In this document: positions 10,324-18,342 of the stretch, piece after piece
Position numbering within the stretch: the stretch's first letter is position 1
Layout of the letters: each line of letters opens with the position of its first letter
Program-made: the position numbers and the translations under genes
DNA from: Streptococcus porcinus
GTDB lineage: Bacteria > Bacillota > Bacilli > Lactobacillales > Streptococcaceae
Length of the DNA: 64,000 nucleotides
NCBI RefSeq assembly: GCF_901542335.1
Contig: NZ_LR594036.1
Span: 1,364,001-1,428,000 of the forward strand
Direction of reading: 5' to 3'
The notes under the pieces: generated by a model
Database searches by the model: none
What the model was told of the DNA's origin: nothing
The model's input: the letters and a program-made list of their open reading frames with translations, nothing else

Positions 10324-11223
10324 CTAACCTAATAAATGATTTTCTAAAACTTGTTTGCTATAATCAAAATCCTCCACTTGGAGATAGTACTCTGCGACGT
10401 CAATGAGGGCTTTAGCTGGAGCAAGGCCGATAATCTCTGAGCCGATAATATTGACACCATACCGTCTTGCTTCAAATTTAATTGTTTCAAATGTTCTATA
10501 GAGGGAACATTTTTCAAAGTTGACCATATTCATAGAAACTTGAGCAATATGACGTTCTTCTAACATGACTCCAATAGCTTTACAATATTTATAACCTCCT
10601 CCAGAGCCTCGAATAATTTTAGCAATCTTATTTGCAATCTCAAGATTATCTGTATCTAAATTAACATTAAAAGCAACGAGGGGCATTCGCGCTCCTACGG
10701 CTGTTACACCTGCAGTCGGATGAATTTGTCTATCTCCAAAATCGGGAGCCCAATTCTCTTCTAAAAGTTTCTCTGGCATGCCTTCAAATTGTCCTTTACG
10801 AACCTTTGCTAAATTTGTTCTTTCTGGGCAAGTAGCTGATGCTTCATACAAAAAGATAGGAATTTGTAACTCTTTATTAATTCTTTCAGCAACTTTTTTT
10901 GAAATGTCAACACATTCTTCTGTAGTAATATCTTTAATAGGTACAAAAGGCAAAACATCGGTTGCTCCCATTCGCGGATGTTCACCGTGATGTTTCGTCA
11001 TATCAATATGTTCACTAGCATATTTTACAAGAAGAAAGGCCGCTTCTTGAATGGCTACTTCATCGCCAACTAATGTAAAAACACTGCGATTATGACTAGC
11101 ATCAGAAGAATAGTCTAATAGGGTAACGCCAGGAACACTTTTTGCCGTTGCAACCAGACCATCGATAGTAGCCTGATTTCGACCTTCTGAAAAATTAGGG
11201 ATACATTCAACAATTTTTGACAT
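10324..11223 (-). CDS. ftcD: Glutamate formimidoyltransferase
   Basis: A 299-residue enzyme that moves the formimino group from formiminoglutamate to tetrahydrofolate, giving glutamate. The start MSKIVECIPNFSEGRN is the typical N-terminus, and AGGAGAAG precedes this ATG; upstream in-frame codons (to 11340) lack family similarity. HPRMGATDVLPFVP near residue 80 is the conserved substrate region. The gene lies 122 bases after hutU, and that gap holds an attenuator-like hairpin and a cre-like site, so ftcD and the genes below it may be transcribed separately. Confidence 0.92.
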   Translation of the reverse strand: MSKIVECIPNFSEGRNQATIDGLVATAKSVPGVTLLDYSSDASHNRSVFTLVGDEVAIQEAAFLLVKYASEHIDMTKHHGEHPRMGATDVLPFVPIKDITTEECVDISKKVAERINKELQIPIFLYEASATCPERTNLAKVRKGQFEGMPEKLLEENWAPDFGDRQIHPTAGVTAVGARMPLVAFNVNLDTDNLEIANKIAKIIRGSGGGYKYCKAIGVMLEERHIAQVSMNMVNFEKCSLYRTFETIKFEARRYGVNIIGSEIIGLAPAKALIDVAEYYLQVEDFDYSKQVLENHLLG

Positions 11224-11263
11224 TTTCTTCTCCTTTAGATTTATGATTTTATAACACAAATTA

Positions 11264-11277
11264 TGTTTGCGCTTACA
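11264..11277 (-). promoter_or_regulatory. cre-like site upstream of ftcD
   Basis: Read on the minus strand, TGTAAGCGCAAACA matches TGWAANCGNTNWCA at 13 of 14 positions. It lies between hutU and ftcD, implying CcpA repression of the lower hut genes. Confidence 0.55.
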
Positions 11278-11290
11278 TTTTATTGTAACA

Positions 11291-11338
11291 AAGAAAAGCG
11301 AGGAATAAACGGAACAGTTACTTTCGCCAACTCCCCGC
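11291..11338 (-). terminator. Possible attenuator/terminator between hutU and ftcD
   Basis: On the minus strand GCGGGGA (11338-11332) pairs with TCCTCGC (11304-11298), with an inner AGTT/AACT stem. It is followed by TTTTCTTT. The stem is imperfect, so only partial termination is likely. Confidence 0.4.
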
Positions 11339-11345
11339 ACAGGAA

Positions 11346-13379
11346 TCAGTCCTTAAACAATTGGGATACTGACTCTTTGACCAATTCTTCATCAGCTAAA
11401 TAAGGAATAGTAATATGATCTGTTCCTTCATTTAATTTGTTATACTCAATGGAGGTTTCTATAGCATGTTCATTTCGTGCCCAACTACGCCTTGCGACAC
11501 CACCCATAGTATCCCAAGCAATAGCTGATTTAATGATTTCATCAATTCTTTCACTACCATCAAGTACTAATCCAAAGCCACCATTAATTGCCTTGCCAAT
11601 ACCAGTTCCACCTCCATTATGTAAGGCTACTAAACTCATACCTCTAGCAGCATTTCCGGCATAGCATTGAACTGCCATATCGGCACAAATATTGGAACCA
11701 TCTTTAATATTTGAAGTTTCACGGAAAGGTGAGTCTGTCCCCGATACATCATGGTGGTCACGACCAATCATGACAGGACCAATTTTACCCTCGCGAATCA
11801 ATTGATTAAACTTGAGAGCAATATTAACGCGTCCCATACAATCTTGATATAGAATCCGAGCTTGGGTCCCCACTACTAATTGATTCATTTCAGCATCTCG
11901 AATCCAGTTGTAGTTATCACGGTCTTGATAACGTCTCTCAGGATTAATAACTTCCATTGCAGCATGGTCAGTTGCTACTAAATCCTCATGCTTACCACTT
12001 AGGCAGCACCAACGGAATGGTCCATAGCCATAATCAAATAGCATTGGCCCCATAATATCTTCGACGTATGATGGCCAAATAAAACCATCCTTATCATCAA
12101 TACCATTTTTAGAAATTTCAGAAATACCTGAATCATAAACAGATTTCATAAAAGCATTTCCATAATCAAAGAAATAAGTTCCTTTTGAGGTTAACGCTTT
12201 AATGGCATTGAAATGACGTTCTAGAGTTTTGTCAACTAATTGATGGAACTTATCTTTATCATCAGCCAACAGTTGTGTACGTTCATCAAATGTCATCCCC
12301 ACTGGGCAATAACCGCCATCATATACATTATGACACGAAGTTTGATCCGAGAGAAGGTCAACTTGAATATTATTTTCATTCACATATTCTAAAAGATCAA
12401 CAATATTGCCATGATATGCAATTGATGTTGAGTTTTTAGCCTGTTGAGCTCGTTGAGCTAAAGCAACTGCTTCTTCAGCCGTTTCGGCAACTTGACTAAT
12501 CCATCCTTGAGAATGACGTGTTTCAATACGAGAGGCATCAACCTCAGCAATGATAGCAACAGCCTTAGCTATTTCAGCAGCTTTCCCTTGTGCACCACTC
12601 ATACCACCTAGTCCTGAAGATATGAACAATTTGCCTTCTAAATTGCCATCATCAGGAATTCCAAGTTTTAAGCGTCCAGCATTTAATAAGGTGTTAAACG
12701 TTCCATGAACAATCCCTTGCGGGCCAATATACATCCAACCACCTGCGGTCATTTGACCATAGTTAGTAACACCCATTTCTTCAGCAATTTCCCAGTCCTT
12801 CATGTTATCATATTCGCCTACCAATAAACCATTGGTTATGATAACACGCGGAGCTTCTGGTTTCGACTTGAAAAGTCCTAAAGGGTGGCCCGATTCAACG
12901 ACTAGAGTTTGTTCTTCTGTCATTATTTCGAGGTACTTCTTAATTAAGTTATACTGCATCCAGTTGGCACAAACAGAGCCTGTTTCCCCATAGGTTACCA
13001 ATTCATAAGGATATAAGGCAATTTCAAAACTTAGGTTATTGTCAATCATAACCTGCATAGCCTTAGCTGCTGTACAATTTCCCTTATAGTCATCAATAGG
13101 TTTTCCATAAATTCTTTCTTTTGGTCGCCAACGATACCCATAAATCCGCCCTCTAGTTTTTAGTTCTTCTAAAAATTCTGGAATAATTTCTTTATGAAAT
13201 TTTGGTGGAATATACCGCAAGGCATTTTTTAGTGCAATTTCTGTCTGTTTTTGACTTAAGCGAAATCCCCGATTTGGCGCCCGCCTGATTCCTTCTTGAA
13301 AGACAGTTTTTTCAGGTAAAACATCATCTAATTTTACCGTCATAGCTGTGGCAATATCAGCTTCACTATAAAAAGTCAT
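11346..13379 (-). CDS. hutU: Urocanate hydratase
   Basis: A 677-residue NAD-dependent urocanase that adds water to urocanate to give imidazolonepropionate. Sequence blocks typical of the family include SGLGGMSGAQGKAAEIA near residue 253, LLSDQTSCHNVYDGGYCPVG near 340 and HNGGGTGIGKAINGG near 608. It belongs to the longer urocanase form of about 670 residues rather than the common 555-residue form. AAGGAGG lies 7 bases before the ATG. It is the first gene of the left-running hut operon and is divergent from hutI. Confidence 0.93.
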   Translation of the reverse strand: MTFYSEADIATAMTVKLDDVLPEKTVFQEGIRRAPNRGFRLSQKQTEIALKNALRYIPPKFHKEIIPEFLEELKTRGRIYGYRWRPKERIYGKPIDDYKGNCTAAKAMQVMIDNNLSFEIALYPYELVTYGETGSVCANWMQYNLIKKYLEIMTEEQTLVVESGHPLGLFKSKPEAPRVIITNGLLVGEYDNMKDWEIAEEMGVTNYGQMTAGGWMYIGPQGIVHGTFNTLLNAGRLKLGIPDDGNLEGKLFISSGLGGMSGAQGKAAEIAKAVAIIAEVDASRIETRHSQGWISQVAETAEEAVALAQRAQQAKNSTSIAYHGNIVDLLEYVNENNIQVDLLSDQTSCHNVYDGGYCPVGMTFDERTQLLADDKDKFHQLVDKTLERHFNAIKALTSKGTYFFDYGNAFMKSVYDSGISEISKNGIDDKDGFIWPSYVEDIMGPMLFDYGYGPFRWCCLSGKHEDLVATDHAAMEVINPERRYQDRDNYNWIRDAEMNQLVVGTQARILYQDCMGRVNIALKFNQLIREGKIGPVMIGRDHHDVSGTDSPFRETSNIKDGSNICADMAVQCYAGNAARGMSLVALHNGGGTGIGKAINGGFGLVLDGSERIDEIIKSAIAWDTMGGVARRSWARNEHAIETSIEYNKLNEGTDHITIPYLADEELVKESVSQLFKD

Positions 13380-13439
13380 CGTAAACCTCCTTATGTCTTT
13401 TGACCATTGTTTATTTTCACACTTAGTTTAAAAAAGAGC

Positions 13440-13525
13440 CGTCGATTTTTAGTCTAGTTTTTTTGAAAATAGCTATATTTTTTTAAATAAAGGCTGAAAA
13501 CCTATTTTTTGACTAAAATTTGACG
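13440..13525. promoter_or_regulatory. Long inverted repeat spanning the divergent hutU/hutI promoters
   Basis: CGTCGATTTTTAGTC at 13440-13454 and GACTAAAATTTGACG at 13511-13525 are inverted copies matching at 13 of 15 positions, centred 71 bp apart (about 7 helical turns). Each arm lies 50-60 bp from one start codon. This suggests a paired operator, but the regulator is unknown. Confidence 0.5.
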
Positions 13526-13575
13526 TTTTTGAACTATGATTTAGATGAATCCATTAATGAAAAGGAGAAAATATT

Positions 13576-14841
13576 ATGATTGCTGATGCCATATTGACCC
13601 ATTTTAACCAAGTATTCTGCCCAAATGACCTAGGTCATCCCCTTTCGGGACATGAAATGAAAAAAGCAGAAATTATTGAAGATGCCTATATTGCTATTAA
13701 AGATGGCAAAATTCTAGCAGTCGGCAAAGGGAAACCTGAACAAAATTTAATAGGAAAAAATACCAAAATTAAATCCTATGAAGGAAAGATTGCTACACCA
13801 GGTCTCATTGATTGTCATACTCATCTTGTATATGGAGGTAGCCGGGAGCACGAATTTGCTCAAAAATTAAATGGTATTCCTTATCTTGACATCTTAGCTC
13901 AAGGAGGAGGAATTCTTAGTACAGTAACCTCGACACGCAATGCTTCCTTTGAAGAACTTTACGATAAATCAAAAAGGCTTTTAGATTATATGTTACTTCA
14001 TGGAGTGACTTCTGTTGAAGCTAAAAGCGGCTATGGATTAGAATGGGAAACCGAAAAACGGCAATTAGAAGTTGTCAAAGCTCTGGATAAACAACACCAA
14101 ATCGATTTGGTTTCAACCTTTATGGCTGCCCATGCAATCCCAAGTGAGTACAAAAATCATCCCTATGACTATCTGAAATTGGTTGTTGAGACAATGCTTC
14201 CAATTGTCAAAGCGAATGACCTTGCAGAATTCTGTGATATCTTTTGTGAAAAAGGAGTTTTTACAGCTGAAGAATCCTCTTATCTTCTCTCAAAAGCTAA
14301 GGAATTAGGTTTCCAATTAAGAATTCATGCTGATGAAATTGAATCTATTGGAGGTGTCGATGTTGCTGCCGAGCTAAATGCAACCAGTGCGGAACATCTT
14401 ATGATGATTACTGACACAGGCATTGACAAATTAGCAAAAGCAAATGTTATTGGTAACTTACTCCCTGCTACCACCTTTAGTTTAATGGAAGATACTTATG
14501 CTCCAGCTCGTAAAATGATTGACAAAGGGATGGCAATTACCTTGTCCACTGATAGCAATCCAGGATCTTGTCCTACAGCTAATATGCAGTTTATCATGCA
14601 ACTTGGATGCTTTATGATGCGATTAACACCTATTGAAGTATTGAATGCCGTTACAATCAATGCCGCCTATGCCATTAGAAGACAGACTAAGGTTGGCTCA
14701 TTTGAAAAGGGCAAGACAGCCGACATTGCCATATTTGATGCACCAAATATAGATTATCTGTGTTACTTTTTTGCAACAAACCTCATCGATCAAGTTTACA
14801 AAAATGGCCGTTGCGTTGTCAAGAATGGTCATATCCAATAA
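13576..14841 (+). CDS. hutI: Imidazolonepropionase
   Basis: A 421-residue metal-dependent amidohydrolase that opens imidazolone-5-propionate to N-formimidoyl-glutamate. The metal site HTHLVYGG lies near residue 80, RIHADEIE near 254 and the late aspartate in LSTDSNPGS near 331. GGAGAAAA precedes the ATG. It is the only hut gene on the plus strand, transcribed divergently from hutU across a 196-bp control region, and is monocistronic because a terminator follows. Length is usual for HutI. Confidence 0.93.
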   Translation: MIADAILTHFNQVFCPNDLGHPLSGHEMKKAEIIEDAYIAIKDGKILAVGKGKPEQNLIGKNTKIKSYEGKIATPGLIDCHTHLVYGGSREHEFAQKLNGIPYLDILAQGGGILSTVTSTRNASFEELYDKSKRLLDYMLLHGVTSVEAKSGYGLEWETEKRQLEVVKALDKQHQIDLVSTFMAAHAIPSEYKNHPYDYLKLVVETMLPIVKANDLAEFCDIFCEKGVFTAEESSYLLSKAKELGFQLRIHADEIESIGGVDVAAELNATSAEHLMMITDTGIDKLAKANVIGNLLPATTFSLMEDTYAPARKMIDKGMAITLSTDSNPGSCPTANMQFIMQLGCFMMRLTPIEVLNAVTINAAYAIRRQTKVGSFEKGKTADIAIFDAPNIDYLCYFFATNLIDQVYKNGRCVVKNGHIQ

Positions 14842-14891
14842 ACTAACCTATATACCTACTTATCATTTATTGGTATAGCTGGATGCGACTT

Positions 14892-14926
14892 AAAAGCCAG
14901 AGTTAGTATCTCTAACTCCGGCTTTT
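14892..14926. terminator. Terminator between hutI and the Amt gene
   Basis: AAAAGCC-GAGTTAG pairs with CTAACTC-GGCTTTT around a five-base loop with one mismatch. The A and T ends serve both convergent genes. Confidence 0.8.
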
Positions 14927-14944
14927 CCATTAATTCAAATCTTA

Positions 14945-15979
14945 TCACTTCAATTTATTACTAGGATGCAATAAGCTCACTATAAGATAAGTTCCTGCTA
15001 CTGACAATAAAATAGTGATAACCAGTGATAACAATTGAGGAAGTAAGCTGCTAAGATCAAAACAGATGACGCCTAAACTCCCTAAGAATCCTCCTATCCC
15101 ATTCATTGCAAAAGAATCTACCACATCATCTACATCGAGGTATTTTACGACAAAAAAAGATAATGCATAAGTTCCAAAAGAGGCAAAAAAGCAAATGAAG
15201 ACCATCTGCAAAGGAGAAACAAATCCTACACCTGCAGTACTAGTCACTAAGCCTAGCACCGTACCATTTAATAAAACTGGCAAAGTGTATTTTCGTTCCA
15301 AGATATATTCTGCAATACTAAAGGAAATACCGCCAGAAATAATAACTATAAAGGTATTGAGTATGGCTGTAACTGCAAGTTGATTAAAATCTCCCGCTGG
15401 ACCTGCGTTAAAGCCAAACCAACCAAAAGTAACTAGTAAAACACCTAGAAATTGCCATTTTACTTGGATTTCTTGAGGATGTTGATGTGGTGTCTTACCA
15501 GCTTGCTTTGCAAGAATCAAGCTCGAAAGACCAGCTGAAAGGTGGACAACCATACCTCCTGAAAAGTCTCTGACCCCTATACTGGCTAGGAAACCATCAG
15601 GATTCCAGACTAAAAAAGCTAAGGGACAGTAAACCAAAAGCATCCATAAAATAGCAACCTTCAATAATAAGGAGGTCGACATACGATCAATGACTGAACC
15701 AATTAACATAACTATGGCATACAAACAAAAACAAAGCTGAAATAATAGGTTCAAAATACTATTAAAGTGTAGGGGGTGTGAAAAAAACGGAGACCAGAAT
15801 GTCCCCTTAAAGGTTAAACCGAATGCAAATAAAATCCACACAAATGAAGAAACTAAAACAATAAGTTGAAATCGATAAATAATCGAGGAACTTAATTCTG
15901 GACTCAAACTTGACACATATATGAGTGCCACACCAAAAATCATCAACCACATCACTAATATACAAATTAATAAAAACAT
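14945..15979 (-). CDS. Ammonium transporter (Amt/Mep/Rh family) lacking the second pore histidine
   Basis: A 344-residue membrane protein with about 10 hydrophobic segments, shorter than most Amt proteins (near 400). Family motifs are RDFSGGMVVHLSAG at 137-150, with the first pore histidine at 146, and GWFGFNAGPA at 186-195. The block that normally reads F-G-x-H-G-x-G-G is FAMNGIGG at 290-297, so the second twin-His position is Asn293. This may alter conduction or turn the protein into a sensor. No PII (GlnK) gene is adjacent. AAGGAAG precedes the ATG. It is divergent from the flavoprotein gene at 16078. Confidence 0.8.
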   Translation of the reverse strand: MFLLICILVMWLMIFGVALIYVSSLSPELSSSIIYRFQLIVLVSSFVWILFAFGLTFKGTFWSPFFSHPLHFNSILNLLFQLCFCLYAIVMLIGSVIDRMSTSLLLKVAILWMLLVYCPLAFLVWNPDGFLASIGVRDFSGGMVVHLSAGLSSLILAKQAGKTPHQHPQEIQVKWQFLGVLLVTFGWFGFNAGPAGDFNQLAVTAILNTFIVIISGGISFSIAEYILERKYTLPVLLNGTVLGLVTSTAGVGFVSPLQMVFICFFASFGTYALSFFVVKYLDVDDVVDSFAMNGIGGFLGSLGVICFDLSSLLPQLLSLVITILLSVAGTYLIVSLLHPSNKLK

Positions 15980-16027
15980 GTCATTGCTTCCTTTACAAAG
16001 AAAATAGAATTTGTTACACTATTTTAG

Positions 16028-16046
16028 TTAACTGGTTACGTATAAT
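16028..16046 (+). promoter_or_regulatory. AdcR-like box directly followed by a -10 element
   Basis: TTAACTGGTTAC at 16028-16039 matches the streptococcal zinc-repressor consensus TTAACYRGTTAA at 11 of 12 positions. One base later comes TATAAT (16041-16046), upstream of the gene at 16078. Zinc repression is inferred. Confidence 0.45.
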
Positions 16047-16077
16047 ACTTCAGACCTGAGCTTGTCAAGGAGGAAAA

Positions 16078-17205
16078 ATGAAAAACTATCGTATCATAAT
16101 TATTGGAGCTGGTGCTTCTGGAATTGGTTTTGGAGCTTGCCTTAAGAAGGTCGGCATTGATGATTTTTTGATTTTAGAAAAAGGTGTCATTGGAGACAGT
16201 TTTTTAAAATGGCCAACCACAACTCAGTTTATTACTCCCTCTTTTACCACTAATGGATTTGGCTTCCCCGATTTAAATGCCGTTGTTCCCGACACATCAC
16301 CAGCATTTTCATTTGAAAAAGAACACCTTTCTGGAAAAGAGTATGCTCACTATCTACAATTAGTTGCTGCTCACTATCACTTGCCTATAAAGCTTCAAAG
16401 TCATGTTCGAAACATTGAAAAATCTCAAGGAGTTTTTATTATCGAAACGCAAAAAGAAAAACTGACTGCCAACTATCTAATCGTTGCTACTGGTGAGTTT
16501 CAAAATCCCAATAAAAGTTCGATAAAAGGGGCAGACTTAGGGATGCATTATGGGGAGATTGAGAATTTCCATGTAACCTCTGAAGATCCTTTCATTATAA
16601 TAGGTGGCAACGAAAGCGCCTGTGACGCCCTAACACACTTAGCATATCGAGGCAACCAAGTTCATCTCTTTACCGATAGCTTGGGACAAAAGGAAGATAA
16701 TCCTGATCCTAGTATTTCATTGTCTCCAATTACTAAGGAAAGATTAAAGCATATCCAGTCAAATCCCCAATATAACATTAAGATAGAAGAAAAAAAGAAA
16801 GCAATCGCAATAGAGCAAATCGATGACTATTACCATGTTAGCTTTTCAGATGGTTCATATGCCAAAAGTAAACATAAGCCTATATTAGCAACTGGTTTTC
16901 TCAACACTTGTCACCGTATTGATGGCCATCATCTTTTTAACTATGATGATCACCAACTCCCAATGGTTACAGAACATGATGAATCAACAATACTAACAAA
17001 CTGTTTTTTGATAGGACCAAGCTTACGCCAAAGAGACACTATTTTTTGTTACATTTACAAATTTCGCCAACGCTTCCTGCCAATAATCTGTGAGATAGCT
17101 AAACGCGAAAAAATAAATTTAGATGAAAATGCACTTTCTTTATATAAAGAAAATCAAATGTTTTTAACTGATTTGGATTGTTGCGATGTTAACTGTGACT
17201 GCTAA
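16078..17205 (+). CDS. FAD/NAD(P)-dependent oxidoreductase with Cys-rich tail (CzcO/YpdA-like)
   Basis: A 375-residue soluble flavoprotein. The FAD-binding GAGASGIGFG is at residues 10-19, a second nucleotide fold IIIGGNESACDAL is near 177, and the ATG motif IVATGEF lies between them. This two-dinucleotide-fold plan fits the CzcO/YpdA/thioredoxin-reductase-like group, but no CxxC redox centre is seen in the core. The last residues, DCCDVNCDC, form a five-cysteine tail that could bind metal or form disulfides. The promoter carries an AdcR-like site, hinting at a zinc link. AAGGAGGAA precedes the ATG. Substrate unknown. Confidence 0.7.
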   Translation: MKNYRIIIIGAGASGIGFGACLKKVGIDDFLILEKGVIGDSFLKWPTTTQFITPSFTTNGFGFPDLNAVVPDTSPAFSFEKEHLSGKEYAHYLQLVAAHYHLPIKLQSHVRNIEKSQGVFIIETQKEKLTANYLIVATGEFQNPNKSSIKGADLGMHYGEIENFHVTSEDPFIIIGGNESACDALTHLAYRGNQVHLFTDSLGQKEDNPDPSISLSPITKERLKHIQSNPQYNIKIEEKKKAIAIEQIDDYYHVSFSDGSYAKSKHKPILATGFLNTCHRIDGHHLFNYDDHQLPMVTEHDESTILTNCFLIGPSLRQRDTIFCYIYKFRQRFLPIICEIAKREKINLDENALSLYKENQMFLTDLDCCDVNCDC

Positions 17206-17226
17206 GGAAACCTTAAAATAATTATG

Positions 17227-17248
17227 TTACAATAAAATCATATTGTAA
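17227..17248. repeat. Perfect inverted repeat before the small membrane ORF
   Basis: TTACAATA and TATTGTAA are separated by six bases, ending 18 bases before the ATG at 17267. It could be an operator or an mRNA hairpin just above the Shine-Dalgarno. Confidence 0.55.
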
Positions 17249-17266
17249 TTGTCATAAGGAGGAAAC

Positions 17267-17401
17267 ATGAAGAAAGCCTACATTTCATATCTATCTGCAG
17301 CAATCTTTATCCTTTACGGATACCTCTATCATAAATGGACATTTTTAGGAGTCGGTGCGGTAATTTTTCTTATCGGATTGGCGGACCATCTAAAAAAATA
17401 A
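17267..17401 (+). CDS. Small two-segment membrane protein (44 residues), unknown function
   Basis: Starts MKKAYISYLSAAIFIL. It has two hydrophobic stretches (about residues 6-20 and 26-38) joined by a short YHKW turn and ends in a basic DHLKK tail. An excellent AAGGAGG lies five bases upstream. The stop codon is embedded in the first arm of a terminator hairpin, which supports a real small transcription unit following the flavoprotein gene. I do not recognise the family. A hairpin-forming inverted repeat upstream may regulate it. Confidence 0.6.
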   Translation: MKKAYISYLSAAIFILYGYLYHKWTFLGVGAVIFLIGLADHLKK

Positions 17402-17418
17402 GACCGTTCGGTCTTATT
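17397..17418. terminator. Terminator hairpin after the small membrane ORF
   Basis: A 10-bp perfect stem (AATAAGACCG with CGGTCTTATT) has a TT loop and overlaps the stop codon. A near copy lies at 17594-17615. Confidence 0.65.
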
Positions 17419-17593
17419 TGAGAACGTAGACAAACTCCTAAAAATAAAAAGTTTGAATAGACTTGCGTAAAATAACAAGATATTAAACTCTTAAAAATGT
17501 TGATATTCCAATATTTATGAGAGTTTTTGTTTTTCATGATAATAAAAAAAGATTGAAGAAAATTGTCCAAAATGGACTTTTTCTTCAATCAGA
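17419..17593. other. 175-bp non-coding insert flanked by near-identical hairpins
   Basis: The segment between the hairpins at 17397-17418 and 17594-17615 holds no convincing gene. It contains a long imperfect stem at 17551-17590: GATTGAAGAA pairs with TTCTTCAATC, then GTCC with GGAC. It may be a remnant of an inserted element; no transposase is recognisable. Confidence 0.35.
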
Positions 17594-17615
17594 AATAAGA
17601 TCATTCGGTCTTATT
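17594..17615. terminator. Second copy of the terminator-like hairpin
   Basis: AATAAGATC pairs with GGTCTTATT (one wobble) around ATTC, followed by a T run on the plus strand. It matches the hairpin at 17397-17418 at 20 of 22 bases. Confidence 0.55.
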
Positions 17616-17638
17616 TTTTATTATCAGAGAGAAAGTTA

Positions 17639-17854
17639 CTAGGTCTCCTTAAAAGCTTTAACTAATTGGTTGAACTCTTCATTGCTGAGTGTGATCCCTT
17701 TACCCATTTTAGTATGATCTGGGCTCCAAGAACGAATATCCCATTTAGGCTCTGCACCATTAAAAGAGACTCGATTTAATTCTTTTGTCCAACCTTTATC
17801 TGTTTCAGATAGCGTTAGTAAATGTTCTTCTATTTTAAATGTAAATTCTGCCAT
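17639..17854 (-). CDS. YdbC family (PC4-like) single-stranded DNA-binding protein
   Basis: A 71-residue protein beginning MAEFTFKIEEHLLTLSE, with FNGAEPKWDIRSWSPDH in the middle, matching the small YdbC/PC4-fold family of Firmicutes. Relatives bind single-stranded DNA or RNA; the cellular role is poorly known. I chose the ATG at 17854 because GGAGG lies seven bases upstream; an in-frame ATG at 17869 would overlap that site. It stands alone between the insert region and a divergent hypothetical gene. Confidence 0.7.
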   Translation of the reverse strand: MAEFTFKIEEHLLTLSETDKGWTKELNRVSFNGAEPKWDIRSWSPDHTKMGKGITLSNEEFNQLVKAFKET

Positions 17855-17970
17855 TTTTATTCCTCCCATTTTATTATTCGAAAAAACCTGAAATGTATTT
17901 TCTTTTAAATTTTTCCTATTTAGGGTAAAATACTATAAAATCATTTTATCAATAAAAAAGGAATTTAGCT

Positions 17971-18282
17971 ATGAAATCATTTTTAATGCTTCTTAAATCT
18001 ATTCTTATCGATTTTATAGATAACAAGCCGCAAAATAAACACTCTATTTCGCTACACTCCAACCACCTAATCACTGCTATCAACAATGCGCTTCAAGAGC
18101 AAGCACCCATTCATATTATTAGTCATGAAAAAAGTGTTACTGGAACCTTAATAAAATATGACAAATTAGAGGGTCAAGTTATCCTTAATGATAGCAAGAA
18201 CAATCTAACTTCTATCATCCCCTTAAATGAGATTGAAAAAGTAACTCTGTTACCTAAGACTTCAACCAACAATAATCATTAA
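17971..18282 (+). CDS. Hypothetical protein, 103 residues
   Basis: I do not recognise this gene. The N-terminal 20 residues (MKSFLMLLKSILIDFID) are hydrophobic but contain charges and may be amphipathic. The C-terminal half (ITGTLI-like strand pattern, VILNDSKNNLTSIIPLNEIEKV) alternates beta strands in a way that recalls YolD-like or Sm-like small folds; this is weak. AAGGAAT sits upstream of the ATG. It is a single gene, ends in a terminator shared with trhP2, and diverges from the YdbC gene. Confidence 0.55.
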   Translation: MKSFLMLLKSILIDFIDNKPQNKHSISLHSNHLITAINNALQEQAPIHIISHEKSVTGTLIKYDKLEGQVILNDSKNNLTSIIPLNEIEKVTLLPKTSTNNNH

Positions 18283-18337
18283 AAGATAATGTCTTCTTTA
18301 AAAACTAATAGACTGGTCTTTAAGAAGGCATTATCTT
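18283..18337. terminator. Bidirectional terminator between the hypothetical gene and trhP2
   Basis: A stem of about 20 bp (AAGATAATGTCTTC with GAAGGCATTATCTT plus an inner part, few mismatches) lies between the two convergent stop codons. Confidence 0.8.
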
Positions 18338-18342
18338 ATTTA

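Noticed and set aside
17370..17588. 72-codon minus-strand frame beside the duplicated hairpins
   Set aside because: It covers two stem-loops and the small membrane ORF, has low-complexity composition and no family; treated as non-coding.
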